From an uncultured Aquincola sp. (lineage in GTDB: Bacteria; Pseudomonadota; Gammaproteobacteria; Burkholderiales; Burkholderiaceae), in contig CAKZXL010000385.1 of NCBI GenBank assembly GCA_937883885.1, forward strand, positions 1-21,418: a DNA stretch of 21,418 bases, read 5' to 3'. The notes below the pieces were generated by a model. The model ran no database searches. It was not told the origin of the DNA and saw only the letters and a list, made by a program, of their open reading frames with translations. Both the position numbers and the translations under genes were made by a program. Positions 14,567 through 21,418 of this stretch are shown one piece after another; within the stretch, counting starts at the first letter, position 1; the number at the start of each line of letters is the position of its first letter.

Positions 14567-15091
14567 TCATTCCACCAGCAGCCGTACGTTGAGCGGAAAG
14601 TCCATCCTGCATGGTGCTCCGCCGCACACCGCAGGTTTGAATCGTGTCTGCATAACGACGCGGGAGATGTAGTCGACCAGCTCCTTGTTGAGCGTACCGA
14701 ATGCTCGCGCTTCCTGCACTTCGCCGCGGCCGTCTACAGTCGCCACCACCAGCAGGTCGCCGGTATCTAGCATGCGCTGCTGACCCCTCCACACCGCCTC
14801 GATCACGGGACGCAGGCCGGCTCGAGGGTAGGGCGGCTCGTCGTCCGCCGGCATGTCCACGTACCAACCGCGCACGACCGCCTTCTGTGCATCGTTGAGC
14901 TGCTCCCAGCGTAGATTCAAGGGCACGCCCAGCTTCGTCGTGTGCGCTGCAGTGCCGGCGGCCTGCGCAAACTTGTCCGGCCTAGGCAGGGTATGCATCG
15001 GTTCCTGCGAGCCGCATCCTCCAAGCGAGCCGGTAAGCACGAGCATCGCAAGCGCAGCGGTTGACGATGAAAGGGTAGTCCGGCCCGGCAT
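14567..15091 (-). CDS. Lipoprotein with TonB-like C-terminal domain
   Basis: A 174-aa protein; AAGGAG lies 5 bases before ATG 15091. The N-terminus is a lipoprotein signal: hydrophobic AALAMLVLTG, then lipobox LGGC with the acylated Cys26 followed by GS. The C-terminal half (about 110-174: VATVDGRGEVQEARAFG ... YISRVVMQTRFKPAVC ... PLNVRLLVE) resembles the TonB C-terminal domain (PF03544-like), including the 'FKPA' turn. There is no TonB membrane anchor or proline-rich spacer, so it is not a classical energy transducer. It is more likely an envelope lipoprotein using this fold. Two inverted-repeat elements lie about 190-260 bp upstream. Confidence 0.75.
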   Translation of the reverse strand: MPGRTTLSSSTAALAMLVLTGSLGGCGSQEPMHTLPRPDKFAQAAGTAAHTTKLGVPLNLRWEQLNDAQKAVVRGWYVDMPADDEPPYPRAGLRPVIEAVWRGQQRMLDTGDLLVVATVDGRGEVQEARAFGTLNKELVDYISRVVMQTRFKPAVCGGAPCRMDFPLNVRLLVE

Positions 15092-15279
15092 TCAAGCTCC
15101 TTAGATGACGGCGGCTGAATGCTGCCATGCCCTGGACGTCCGCGGAAGCGTCGGCGACCTCATACCAACTTGCGTTGTGGTCGGGCCCGCCGCAGAGCGT
15201 TGTCCGGAGCTTTGGACCCTTTTAGCCCCGTCGGCCGCGCCATTGGCTACACGTCGATCGCAGGTGTAACTGACGACGG

Positions 15280-15299
15280 TGTATAGCTGGCGATATACA
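15280..15299. promoter_or_regulatory. Inverted repeat TGTATA-N8-TATACA
   Basis: Perfect 6-bp arms at 15280-15285 and 15294-15299 with an 8-bp spacer. The symmetry and size fit a dimeric helix-turn-helix operator. It lies upstream of the leftward lipoprotein gene. Confidence 0.45.
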
Positions 15300-15333
15300 G
15301 ACGCTTTGTGGGGCTTCTGGTGGACGGGAATCC

Positions 15334-15351
15334 TGGCCCACATGTGGGCCA
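15334..15351. promoter_or_regulatory. Perfect 18-bp palindrome TGGCCCACATGTGGGCCA
   Basis: Every base pairs with its mirror partner and there is no spacer or following T run, so it fits a protein-binding site better than a terminator. It sits in the 296-bp gap between the end of operon 2 (15388) and the lipoprotein gene (15091). Apart from this and the TGTATA repeat, I see no gene in that gap. Confidence 0.5.
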
Positions 15352-15387
15352 AGAGCGACTGACTGGTTGCGGCGCCGCGTTTGGTTT

Positions 15388-15999
15388 TCAGACAGATCGC
15401 CGTCGCCGTGCAGGGCTTGAGGCTGCCTGCGGAGCCGGGCTGTCGCTCAAGCGGCACGTCATGGCCGCCTGCAGCAGCCTCGCGGCGGCCGCGGCGCGTT
15501 CATTCGGAGTCGGCCGGCGGTAGTGGGTCTCACCGAAGTGCAGCCTCACGAAGTCAAAGAAGTCCTCGCCCAGAAAGCCTCCAACGTTGTCGGAGACCCG
15601 GGCGGCAGTATCAGCACCGTGAAGCACGAGCAGCTCGGCGGCGTGAATGTTGCCCTTGAGCACGGCGTGAACAAGCGGTAAATCGCCGTGCATGGACTTG
15701 TAGTTGGGAAGGCTCGCTACAGAGGTCTGCAGCGGCTTGTTCGGGTCCAGCAGCCCAGCTTGAAGGAATGCCGAGAACACCCGTGCCAGCGTCGGCGCGT
15801 AGGCATCATCCTGGAGGGCGCAGACGAACTTGGCAATGGGGTAGTCACGACAGTCGTGGAACTCGCACTGTTCGCCGGCTGCGGCGCGCTCTATGCAGCG
15901 ATCAACGAGGGACTCGAAGTTCGCTCGACGCGTCTCGTAGTCGCGTGACAGGTCCCACATCTCGTGGAAGGTCTGCCCGAGTGTGAGCTCGTGCATCAC
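15388..15999 (-). CDS. Small ankyrin-repeat protein J, last gene of operon 2
   Basis: A 203-aa protein from GTG 15999, with GGAGG at 16005-16009, 5-base spacing, and a GTGA overlap with the upstream stop. Residues about 106-130 (HGDLPLVHAVLKGNIHAAEL, then LVLHGADTAAR) form a clear ankyrin repeat; the other helices are more divergent. The protein ends ARRRRSV, the same type of basic tail as the large paralogs. The arginines are CGN codons and nothing follows closely, so the tail is not serving as a ribosome binding site here. The protein is presumably an interaction module for an operon partner; function unknown. Confidence 0.78.
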   Translation of the reverse strand: MMHELTLGQTFHEMWDLSRDYETRRANFESLVDRCIERAAAGEQCEFHDCRDYPIAKFVCALQDDAYAPTLARVFSAFLQAGLLDPNKPLQTSVASLPNYKSMHGDLPLVHAVLKGNIHAAELLVLHGADTAARVSDNVGGFLGEDFFDFVRLHFGETHYRRPTPNERAAAAARLLQAAMTCRLSDSPAPQAASSPARRRRSV

Positions 16000-16625
16000 A
16001 GGGCCCTCCGGCGTCGGATTGGTTCTGCCAGCGCCGCCGGCGTACGTTGCTCTGCGAGGTCATGGGCGCCTTCAATGCGGCGCCGCATCAGGACCTCCGT
16101 GAACTGTGCGTGCACTTCAGGGCTGGACGGCCACATCCGGCGTGCGAACTTGTCGAACGATGCGGCGAGCGCCCCGTCACCGACTCCCAGGGGTACCAGG
16201 TCAGGGCTGATGGCAGAGAAATCCGTTGCCTCCAGTGCGCCGAGCTCGAGGAGCACCAGGGTGGCCGGTACATGGCGCTCCCGCGCGGCCACCTCCAGCA
16301 CCTGCCAGCCGTTCTTCGCCCAGTGAACAGAACCGGGGATGAGGACGTCCATGCGTTGATCGAGCGTAACGATGCCTGATGCCACGTACCGGCGAAGCAG
16401 GTCGGCTGCTAGTTCGGGCTGTCGCCACTGCCTGGTTAGCATCAGGATGGCCGCTTCCGTCGCAACGAACTCCGATCTGCATGGGACGCCGCGCTCGATG
16501 AACGAGTGGCACTGAGCCAGCACGTTGCCGGCCCCCTCGTTGAGCCAGGTCGTCAACGATGCCGCATGCTGCTTGGCGGGGCTCGGCGAAGGCCAGCCAC
16601 CGTGTGAACCGGGGCTGCTCATCAC
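15996..16625 (-). CDS. Small ankyrin-like protein I, operon 2
   Basis: A 209-aa protein from GTG 16625, overlapping the previous stop (GTGA), with AGGAA just upstream. ATG 16622 is possible. Residues around 105-130 (NGWQVLEVAARERHVPATLV then LLELGA) form an ankyrin-like repeat. The C-terminus IRRRRAL carries the basic tail; its last codons, CGG AGG GCC CTG TGA, also hold the ribosome binding site of the next gene. No signal peptide or membrane segment is seen. Confidence 0.75.
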   Translation of the reverse strand: MMSSPGSHGGWPSPSPAKQHAASLTTWLNEGAGNVLAQCHSFIERGVPCRSEFVATEAAILMLTRQWRQPELAADLLRRYVASGIVTLDQRMDVLIPGSVHWAKNGWQVLEVAARERHVPATLVLLELGALEATDFSAISPDLVPLGVGDGALAASFDKFARRMWPSSPEVHAQFTEVLMRRRIEGAHDLAEQRTPAALAEPIRRRRAL

Positions 16626-17992
16626 AGGTTCCTGGTGCGCCTGCGCTGAGCAGGCTCTGGTTGTTGACCGCGCTCGAGATCGCTGCGGGGCGCCTGCGCG
16701 TCGATCGCGCTGTTCATCTCGCGAGCAGCGACGCCGGCGCGCAGCGCGTTGAAGTGGGACGAGCCCAGCACGTCGCTGAAGTCGTTTGCCCGGGAGTCCA
16801 GCACCTCAAGGCCTAGCGACTCCCCACTCGAGTCTGTCCTGCTTGCGACCCAGGCCAGCAGGTCACTTGGGTTGTTCGCGTTCCAGCCGGCGGGGACCCG
16901 GCTCCAGAAGTTCTGGACGGAAGTGTTCCCTGCCGCCCTCGGGCACAGGACGATCAGCTTGACCAGGTTCTCTGAGCTCAGCTCCGTCAGCTCAAGGCGA
17001 AGCTCCGGTTCCAGTACCGCGTTCAGCGCCGCTGCGGCCGCATGCAGTGGGTCCCCAGGAAAGCCTGAGACGTCGCTCTGCCGCAGCTCGCCGATGTAGG
17101 CCGCCCTGAGCGTCGTCTCGTAGATGAGCCCCATCGTCGGATGTGCGCCGCGGGCGCTTGCCCAGCTGAAGTCCACCGCCTCCAGGAGCTCCTTGCCCTG
17201 AGGCCAGCTCATCCGATGACCATCACCGCCGGCGTCGTCCTGGCGCTGTCGAATCGCATGCAGCAGCTGCAGGGCCTGGTCGAACTGCCACTGAGCACCT
17301 GCGACGCCGGCGGCGCACATCGTCCACAGCTGTTGAACCTGGAACTCGTCCAGCTCCGGCGGCTGCGTATCGGCCAGCACCAGGGCCGTGGCGGTGGCTG
17401 TGCAACCGCGCTCCGGCCTGATCGCCTCTTCCAGAAGGGGAGCCCCGTAGGATTTCCCCTCCTGGACGGCCTTCTGAAGCGTTTCGCCCGCGGGGCCGGG
17501 CTCGCGCGCCATCCGCAGCAGCCGCTCAGGATCGAGTGCCACGTTGTGCTGCACCAGGAACCGGAGCATCCACACGCTCCCCTCGTCGGCGGCGGTCTTG
17601 GCGACTCTCAGGTTGGGGTGCAGCAACTCCGGCCGCTGCTCCAGCAGCGTGTGCACGCGCGACGTGATGGCGCGCCGCACCACCAAGCTGCTGGGTGAAA
17701 AGTAGCCGTCCAGCGCGCGGTTCAAAGCGCTCATCACGCCCAGTGCGGTCAGCTCGGCGAGGTCCATGTCGTGGGTGGTGCCGATCTGGGCGGTCAGGAC
17801 GACGAGCTCCAGGCGGGCGATGAGCTCGATGGGCTCGATGAATTGCTGGCCCTGCGCGTCCACCTTGATATGCGACAGCGCCTGGCGCATTTGCTCTTTG
17901 GCGAACTCGTTGACCAACCGGCGTCCGGAGGCCCCGATGAAGGTCTCGGGCGCTGGCAGCCCCTCGAGGTAGTCCAGGGTTGCGCGGCTCAT
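16622..17992 (-). CDS. Large ankyrin-like paralog H, operon 2
   Basis: A 456-aa protein from ATG 17992, which overlaps the TGA of the ADP-ribosyltransferase gene (ATGA) and has AAGGTG 5 bases upstream. The open frame continues to 18211, but that part lies inside the upstream gene. At about residue 116 a diverged family block reads LLEQRPELLHPNL. It runs straight into a recognisable ankyrin-like helix pair (AADEGSVWMLRFLVQHNVAL). The C-terminus has SHFNALRAGVAAREMNSAI and ends QRRRTRNL. It is the most diverged large paralog and links the family to ankyrin repeats. It probably works with the ADP-ribosyltransferase encoded just before it. Confidence 0.78.
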   Translation of the reverse strand: MSRATLDYLEGLPAPETFIGASGRRLVNEFAKEQMRQALSHIKVDAQGQQFIEPIELIARLELVVLTAQIGTTHDMDLAELTALGVMSALNRALDGYFSPSSLVVRRAITSRVHTLLEQRPELLHPNLRVAKTAADEGSVWMLRFLVQHNVALDPERLLRMAREPGPAGETLQKAVQEGKSYGAPLLEEAIRPERGCTATATALVLADTQPPELDEFQVQQLWTMCAAGVAGAQWQFDQALQLLHAIRQRQDDAGGDGHRMSWPQGKELLEAVDFSWASARGAHPTMGLIYETTLRAAYIGELRQSDVSGFPGDPLHAAAAALNAVLEPELRLELTELSSENLVKLIVLCPRAAGNTSVQNFWSRVPAGWNANNPSDLLAWVASRTDSSGESLGLEVLDSRANDFSDVLGSSHFNALRAGVAAREMNSAIDAQAPRSDLERGQQPEPAQRRRTRNL

Positions 17993-18666
17993 GGACGCAC
18001 CTTCTGGCGCAGGCGAGCGTCCTGCCGTGGCGCCACCGCAGGGCTGGTGTCGCTCAGCTCGCCGCTGAACACCGAGTAAAGGCCCGAGTTGCCGAGCGCG
18101 CTCTTGATCTGCCGCGGCTCGAAGGCCACGACCATGCGTGTGGGCTCGCCGCCGACCCGGTAGCTCTGGTCGACCAGGATGATGCCGTCGGCCTTGCGGG
18201 CATCCGACCACTCGAGTACCAGGCTCTGGTAGGTATCCCAGAACGAGACGACATCGTCATTCACGCCGATGGGGTGCATGCCCTCAGAGCGCAGCAGCAG
18301 GTCGTCGACCACCAGCGGCCGCTGCAGGGAGATGTAGGTCGGGATGACGTTGCCGCCTGGCCGCTTGCCAAGACCGACCGTGTCGTTCTCAGCATAGTTG
18401 CTGGCCTGCTTGGGGTCGGAGATGAAGAAGAAGCCGCGCTCGTCGGCGCGGAAGTTGTCCCCGATGCAGTCCTTGCTGAAGCCGGAGAACTCTTGGTCCG
18501 TGCCGTGGTAGACCACGAGCGGGCGGCCAGATGAGTCAACCACCTTGCTGTCGCGGAACCAGGCGCGGAAGTTCGCCGCGACCGCGCGGCCGTTTGGGGC
18601 CGTCACGTGCTCGAGCGTGCTCGTGCAGAGGCGTTTGGGTGCGAAGGTGGGGGACATGGTCATCAC
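17989..18666 (-). CDS. ART-PolyVal-type ADP-ribosyltransferase
   Basis: A 225-aa protein matching the ART-PolyVal domain (PF18760), usually a module of large phage or conjugation 'polyvalent' proteins or toxins that transfer ADP-ribose from NAD. Visible signatures are FRAWFRDSKVVDSSGRPLVV then YHGTD (His54), FFFISDPKQASNYA (Tyr91) and VVAFEPRQIKSA (Glu183), suggesting an H-Y-E active site. Here the domain is free-standing. The usual DNA-damage or replication partner domains are absent. The GTG at 18666 overlaps the preceding TGA (GTGA); ATG 18663 or 18657 could also serve. The C-terminus is basic (RLRQKVRP), recalling the upstream protein's RRKPRP. The catalytic residues are assigned by eye. 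Confidence 0.82.
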   Translation of the reverse strand: MMTMSPTFAPKRLCTSTLEHVTAPNGRAVAANFRAWFRDSKVVDSSGRPLVVYHGTDQEFSGFSKDCIGDNFRADERGFFFISDPKQASNYAENDTVGLGKRPGGNVIPTYISLQRPLVVDDLLLRSEGMHPIGVNDDVVSFWDTYQSLVLEWSDARKADGIILVDQSYRVGGEPTRMVVAFEPRQIKSALGNSGLYSVFSGELSDTSPAVAPRQDARLRQKVRP

Positions 18667-19634
18667 GGACGCGGCTTGCGACGAGGGGTTGCCTGGTTCG
18701 GGAGCCTGACGACGTCGATGCTGCTCGCCTGGTCCTTCGAGACGCTAACGTCGAGCTCGGGTGACCCGGGTGCGAATGCTCCGCGGCGCGCCTTGAGGTC
18801 CTCGGTGCCCTGGCCCATGCTGACATTCCGCGGGCCGTCACTGCGATCGGTCATCGCGCGGTCCGCCATGTACCGCTCAGCGCTCTCTCCGGCCCCCATT
18901 TCGCCAGGCCTGCGGTTCGCTCGAAGGAACGCGTGGAACTCAGGCGGGTATGCGACCCGCGCGCGCGGGCGATTGCTGTCGGCCGGCGCATTCCTCAGCT
19001 GCACGATGCGACCGGGGCGCTCGCTGTCGACGACGGTGAAGGCGGAGATGGCCGGAGAATCGTCCTGGTAGACCCAAGTATGGAAGAACGCCGTGGCATC
19101 AACCTCGGTGCGAAAAAGCAGCCGGAACTCCACGTCGGGATGGTTGACCATCACGAGCAAGAGCGCGTCGGATGAGCGGCTGTTGACGCCGAGCTCGACG
19201 TTGTCGCAGACCACCGCCGCCGGCTTGTCGCGCTTCCAGAACTGGCGCAGCTGCGCGACGGCGTCGAAGTCGCTCATGTCGAACACCAGCGGGGTCTCGC
19301 CAGCAACAGGGCGTGACGCGCGCATCAGGGCCCGTGCGTGCGCGTCGTCATCGAGGCGGGCGTCGGCAACATACGCGAGGACACGAGGCTCGCGCAGGGC
19401 ACTTCTCTGGACCCAGGCGTCTGTCGCAACGGGAGTCTGGCCGGCCTGCCTGTTCGCAGCGAGCAGGTTGGCGTAGCCGAAGCAGGCGGCCATGAGCTCC
19501 ATGGCCTGGTTCAGGTCGCGCGGGGGCGTCCAGTCAGCTGCTCGGGTCTTGTTGAGGAAGTTGCGCGCGGCGCGCTTGAGGTCGACGTTGTCGACGAGGA
19601 GGTCATCGCCTTGACGGTGAGATTGGACGGGCAT
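18663..19634 (-). CDS. Unrecognised 323-aa protein, first gene of operon 2
   Basis: The start is ATG 19634, placed 6 bases after GGAG (19644-19641); ATG 19637 and TTG 19646 are alternatives. The first 60 residues (LKRAARNFLNKT ... LNQAMELMAACFGYANLLAA) resemble a short helical module common at the N-terminus of plasmid and accessory proteins, where an 'AxxLGYxNxxxL' pattern ends the motif. The centre is alpha/beta (ETPLVFDMSDFDAVAQLRQF; AAVVCDNVEL; FRLLFRTEVDATAFF). The C-terminal 90 residues look disordered and end RRKPRP. I cannot assign a function. It overlaps the ADP-ribosyltransferase gene by 4 bp, so it is probably its partner or chaperone, which is inference. Confidence 0.7.
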   Translation of the reverse strand: MPVQSHRQGDDLLVDNVDLKRAARNFLNKTRAADWTPPRDLNQAMELMAACFGYANLLAANRQAGQTPVATDAWVQRSALREPRVLAYVADARLDDDAHARALMRASRPVAGETPLVFDMSDFDAVAQLRQFWKRDKPAAVVCDNVELGVNSRSSDALLLVMVNHPDVEFRLLFRTEVDATAFFHTWVYQDDSPAISAFTVVDSERPGRIVQLRNAPADSNRPRARVAYPPEFHAFLRANRRPGEMGAGESAERYMADRAMTDRSDGPRNVSMGQGTEDLKARRGAFAPGSPELDVSVSKDQASSIDVVRLPNQATPRRKPRP

Positions 19635-19801
19635 CATCAGCTCCAACTACGGTGCCGTCGAGCACGAGCTCGGTAACAGGGCGCTTGTTGTGGCACCGCA
19701 GACGGTGATGAATGCGGGCGTTCGGAATTCAGCTGGAGCTCGCCATCTCGGCCCGTGGGAACCACAAGGTGTGGCCGCGCCCAACGGTGCTCATAATGTG
19801 G

Positions 19802-19829
19802 AATATATCAGTTACACCATCGCAGTCAA
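19802..19829 (-). promoter_or_regulatory. Sigma70-like promoter of operon 2
   Basis: Read leftward, TTGACT (19829-19824), 16 bases, then TATATT (19807-19802): close to consensus. It leaves a 5' leader of roughly 160 bases before ATG 19634. The 22 bases around the -10 box share 15 positions with the operon 1 promoter. Confidence 0.6.
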
Positions 19830-20080
19830 GGTTTCGATGTCCGTCCACACTACGGCTTACGGCCGCCGGGCGTCGACGTGCTGGCGTGTGAGTTCAGGGC
19901 GGCGCAGCTCACCAGGCCTCTTCGAAGCCACCGCTGTACACGCCAAGGTTTTCTCCCCCACCTGTGAGTTCTGGAGCTGGCTCTCTGCTCCCCCGTCTGC
20001 CAGCCCGCACTGAGCGAAGCGACATGGATTTCCTGCCTTGGCCGCGGTGGGGTACGAGCGCCGCGAATCGCTGTGCCGTT

Positions 20081-20130
20081 CGTCAACTGAGGAATGCGTC
20101 CGTCAAGTGAGCGACATCGCTGCCGATTGA
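20081..20130. repeat. Three similar decamers at 20-bp spacing
   Basis: CGTCAACTGA at 20081, CGTCAAGTGA at 20101 and the weaker TGCCGATTGA at 20121 are exactly 20 bp, about two helical turns, apart. They lie upstream of the rightward hydrolase gene and could bind a regulator. Two good copies and one poor one are limited evidence. Confidence 0.3.
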
Positions 20131-20217
20131 GCCACCTGGCATCCGTGGAGCTTCTGACGCACAGAGTGTATTATCTGCACTTGCGCGGGCAGTGCTTTTC
20201 ACCACAAACGCAGCCAT

Positions 20218-21418
20218 TTGCCCAAGATTGCCCCTGTCGCCCCGCGCACGATTCGCCTTCCCCAGACCGTTGGCGAGGAGCTGCAGCTCATCGTGGATGA
20301 GCCGCCGACCCCGCCTGCACTTGCTCTGGGTGGTGACGCCGACCCCCACCTGAACGTGTTCGTCGTGAACTTCGACGGGACGGGCAACGACCGGGACCAC
20401 GTTCGCCCCGGCGAAGTAGAGACGCTTGTTGCTCGGTTTGACAAGCACTTCCGCGCTGAGGAGACGACGTCGTTTCGCTCGATCTACGTGCCAGGCGTTT
20501 TCACGCCGGCGTCGATGAAGGCCAAGGGGCACGCAGATGGCACAGCGCCGGACGCGGGTGTTGCGGTTGGGGAGGGCATGTTTGGTCATGGCGTGGCCAA
20601 GCGCGCGGAGCACGCTCTGCAGGCCTTCAACGCCTTCGTGAGGGAGCGTCGTGAAGCCGACCCCAGTGCTCGGTTCCACGTCCACATCAACGCCTTCTCT
20701 CGAGGGTGTGCTTCCGCTCTCGTTCTTGCGAACAAGCTTCATGCTGTGGACGCGGCTCAGAGTCACCACACCGGCCGCTCGGTCGACGGCTCGTTCGTGC
20801 GCACCTCGGGCGTACTCCTGGATGCCGTCACGACTGGTGTGGCCACTGCGTTGGATGTCGTCGCTGGCGCGTTGGAGTCTGACCTCCCCACTGCCTGGCA
20901 GGGTCGCGTTCGCAAGGAGCACCTGCAGCTGCCGCCGACCGGCGCCGCCTTCTTGCACTTGGTCTCTGGCGGTGACGACCGCTTCCTCTTCTCCAGTCGT
21001 GATCTGAAGGACCCATTGCGGCCTTCCGAGCAGGCCTGGGCCCGCGGCATCCATTCAGCTGCCACGGAGCCGGATGACAACGATCGGGTCAAGTACCAAC
21101 GACTGACGACACTGAAGTTCCCGATGCTGTCGCATGCCGACATGGCTAGCGGTTTCCCGGGTTCCAGCGCTAGCGCTGTTGTCGAGTTTGCTGCGTGCTC
21201 GTACATGCAGGCCCTGGGTCTGCCCGTGAAACCCACGAAGCCTACGCCCGAGGTGATGGCTGCCTTGACGGCGTCTCATTGGGGTCTTCGACAAATGGCC
21301 GACGAGTCAACCTTCGATTGGCTGAACAGATTGCCGTATGCCGGCGCCTTCCGCGCGGCCGTCGCGTGGGTCGACAGGTATGTGCGGCAGCCTGCGTCGC
21401 TTTCCGACGAGGAGGTCG
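20218..21418 (+). CDS. DUF2235-like alpha/beta hydrolase, 3' end outside window
   Basis: At least 400 residues, running off the right edge. Features of DUF2235 hydrolases (PF09994), the fold of type VI secretion Tle phospholipase effectors, are visible. They are NVFVVNFDGTGND (residues 46-58), the nucleophile block INAFSRGC with Ser161 (normally GFSRGA), GVLLDAVT with Asp202, and FPMLSHADM with His306. The product therefore probably hydrolyses lipid or other esters, perhaps as a secreted effector. The TTG at 20218 is the only standard start between the stop at 20155-20157 and the DGTGN motif; its ribosome binding site is poor. No VgrG, PAAR or immunity gene is visible on this side, so effector status is inference. 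Confidence 0.75.
   Translation, partial: MPKIAPVAPRTIRLPQTVGEELQLIVDEPPTPPALALGGDADPHLNVFVVNFDGTGNDRDHVRPGEVETLVARFDKHFRAEETTSFRSIYVPGVFTPASMKAKGHADGTAPDAGVAVGEGMFGHGVAKRAEHALQAFNAFVRERREADPSARFHVHINAFSRGCASALVLANKLHAVDAAQSHHTGRSVDGSFVRTSGVLLDAVTTGVATALDVVAGALESDLPTAWQGRVRKEHLQLPPTGAAFLHLVSGGDDRFLFSSRDLKDPLRPSEQAWARGIHSAATEPDDNDRVKYQRLTTLKFPMLSHADMASGFPGSSASAVVEFAACSYMQALGLPVKPTKPTPEVMAALTASHWGLRQMADESTFDWLNRLPYAGAFRAAVAWVDRYVRQPASLSDEEV

Larger units (their letters stand above)
19635..20217. other. 583-bp divergent intergenic region
   Basis: Reading frames on both strands here are Arg/Ser-rich and lack start signals, so I see no gene. The region holds the operon 2 promoter and, on the right, three similar decamers spaced 20 bp apart before the hydrolase gene. 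TATTAT at 20169-20174 could be a -10 box for the rightward gene, but no good -35 is visible. Confidence 0.5.

Noticed and set aside
15101..15457. A 118-codon minus-strand frame between operon 2 and the lipoprotein gene
   Set aside because: No ribosome binding site, no domain pattern, overlaps the end of gene J, and contains the palindromic elements.
17993..18211. 73-residue N-terminal extension of paralog H
   Set aside because: It lies inside the ADP-ribosyltransferase gene in another frame, has shadow-like composition, and ATG 17992 fits the ATGA overlap and ribosome binding site.
19690..20013. A 107-codon plus-strand frame in the divergent intergenic region
   Set aside because: Low-complexity product, no start signal, and it covers the operon 2 promoter.

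Overview
The window looks like chromosomal accessory DNA from a high-GC betaproteobacterium, probably Burkholderiales (inferred from codon use, GTG/TTG starts and general protein flavour; no marker gene is present). I saw no rRNA, tRNA, CRISPR array, integrase or intact transposase.

Layout. Positions 1-2000: start of a leftward gene cut by the window edge, a helically phased array of six 11-bp repeats, a doubtful small membrane protein, and two leftward exported proteins. The exported proteins are a COG3904-type ClpP-like periplasmic protein and a protein with a PBCV-type basic adaptor C-terminus that is broken by a 1-base frameshift. Positions 2091-8535: a leftward run of five genes. Four are large divergent paralogs sharing an 'LL(V/L)EYPxxxHPRL'-type block and divergent ankyrin-like helices; one is a small ankyrin-like protein. 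A sigma70-like promoter lies at about 8619-8647. Positions 8745-11214: a divergent rightward pair, an unrecognised 505-aa protein with a C-terminal membrane hairpin followed by a DpnII/MboI-type PD-(D/E)XK nuclease with no methylase. Positions 11560-13184: a solitary sixth paralog that has lost its C-terminal module and a remnant of a seventh that kept only that module. Positions 13181-15091: a small membrane protein, an antitoxin-like group (a two-copy antitoxin-like module protein, a zinc-finger-only MqsA-like protein and small partners) and a lipoprotein with a TonB-like C-terminus. Positions 15388-19634: a second leftward operon of five genes with 4-bp overlaps: an unknown protein, an ART-PolyVal ADP-ribosyltransferase, another large paralog and two small ankyrin-like proteins. 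Positions 20218-21418: a rightward DUF2235-like alpha/beta hydrolase, the fold of type VI lipase effectors, running off the window.

The most notable feature is the paralog family. Nearly every member, large or small, ends in a short arginine cluster followed by Val or Leu, often after a shared predicted helix. Several of these tails also encode the Shine-Dalgarno sequence of the next, overlapping gene. The tail persists in genes with nothing downstream, so it probably matters at the protein level too, perhaps for export or targeting. Together with an ADP-ribosyltransferase in one operon and a lipase-fold protein nearby, this resembles an effector or inter-organism conflict locus. That reading is inference; the families and tails are read directly from the translations.
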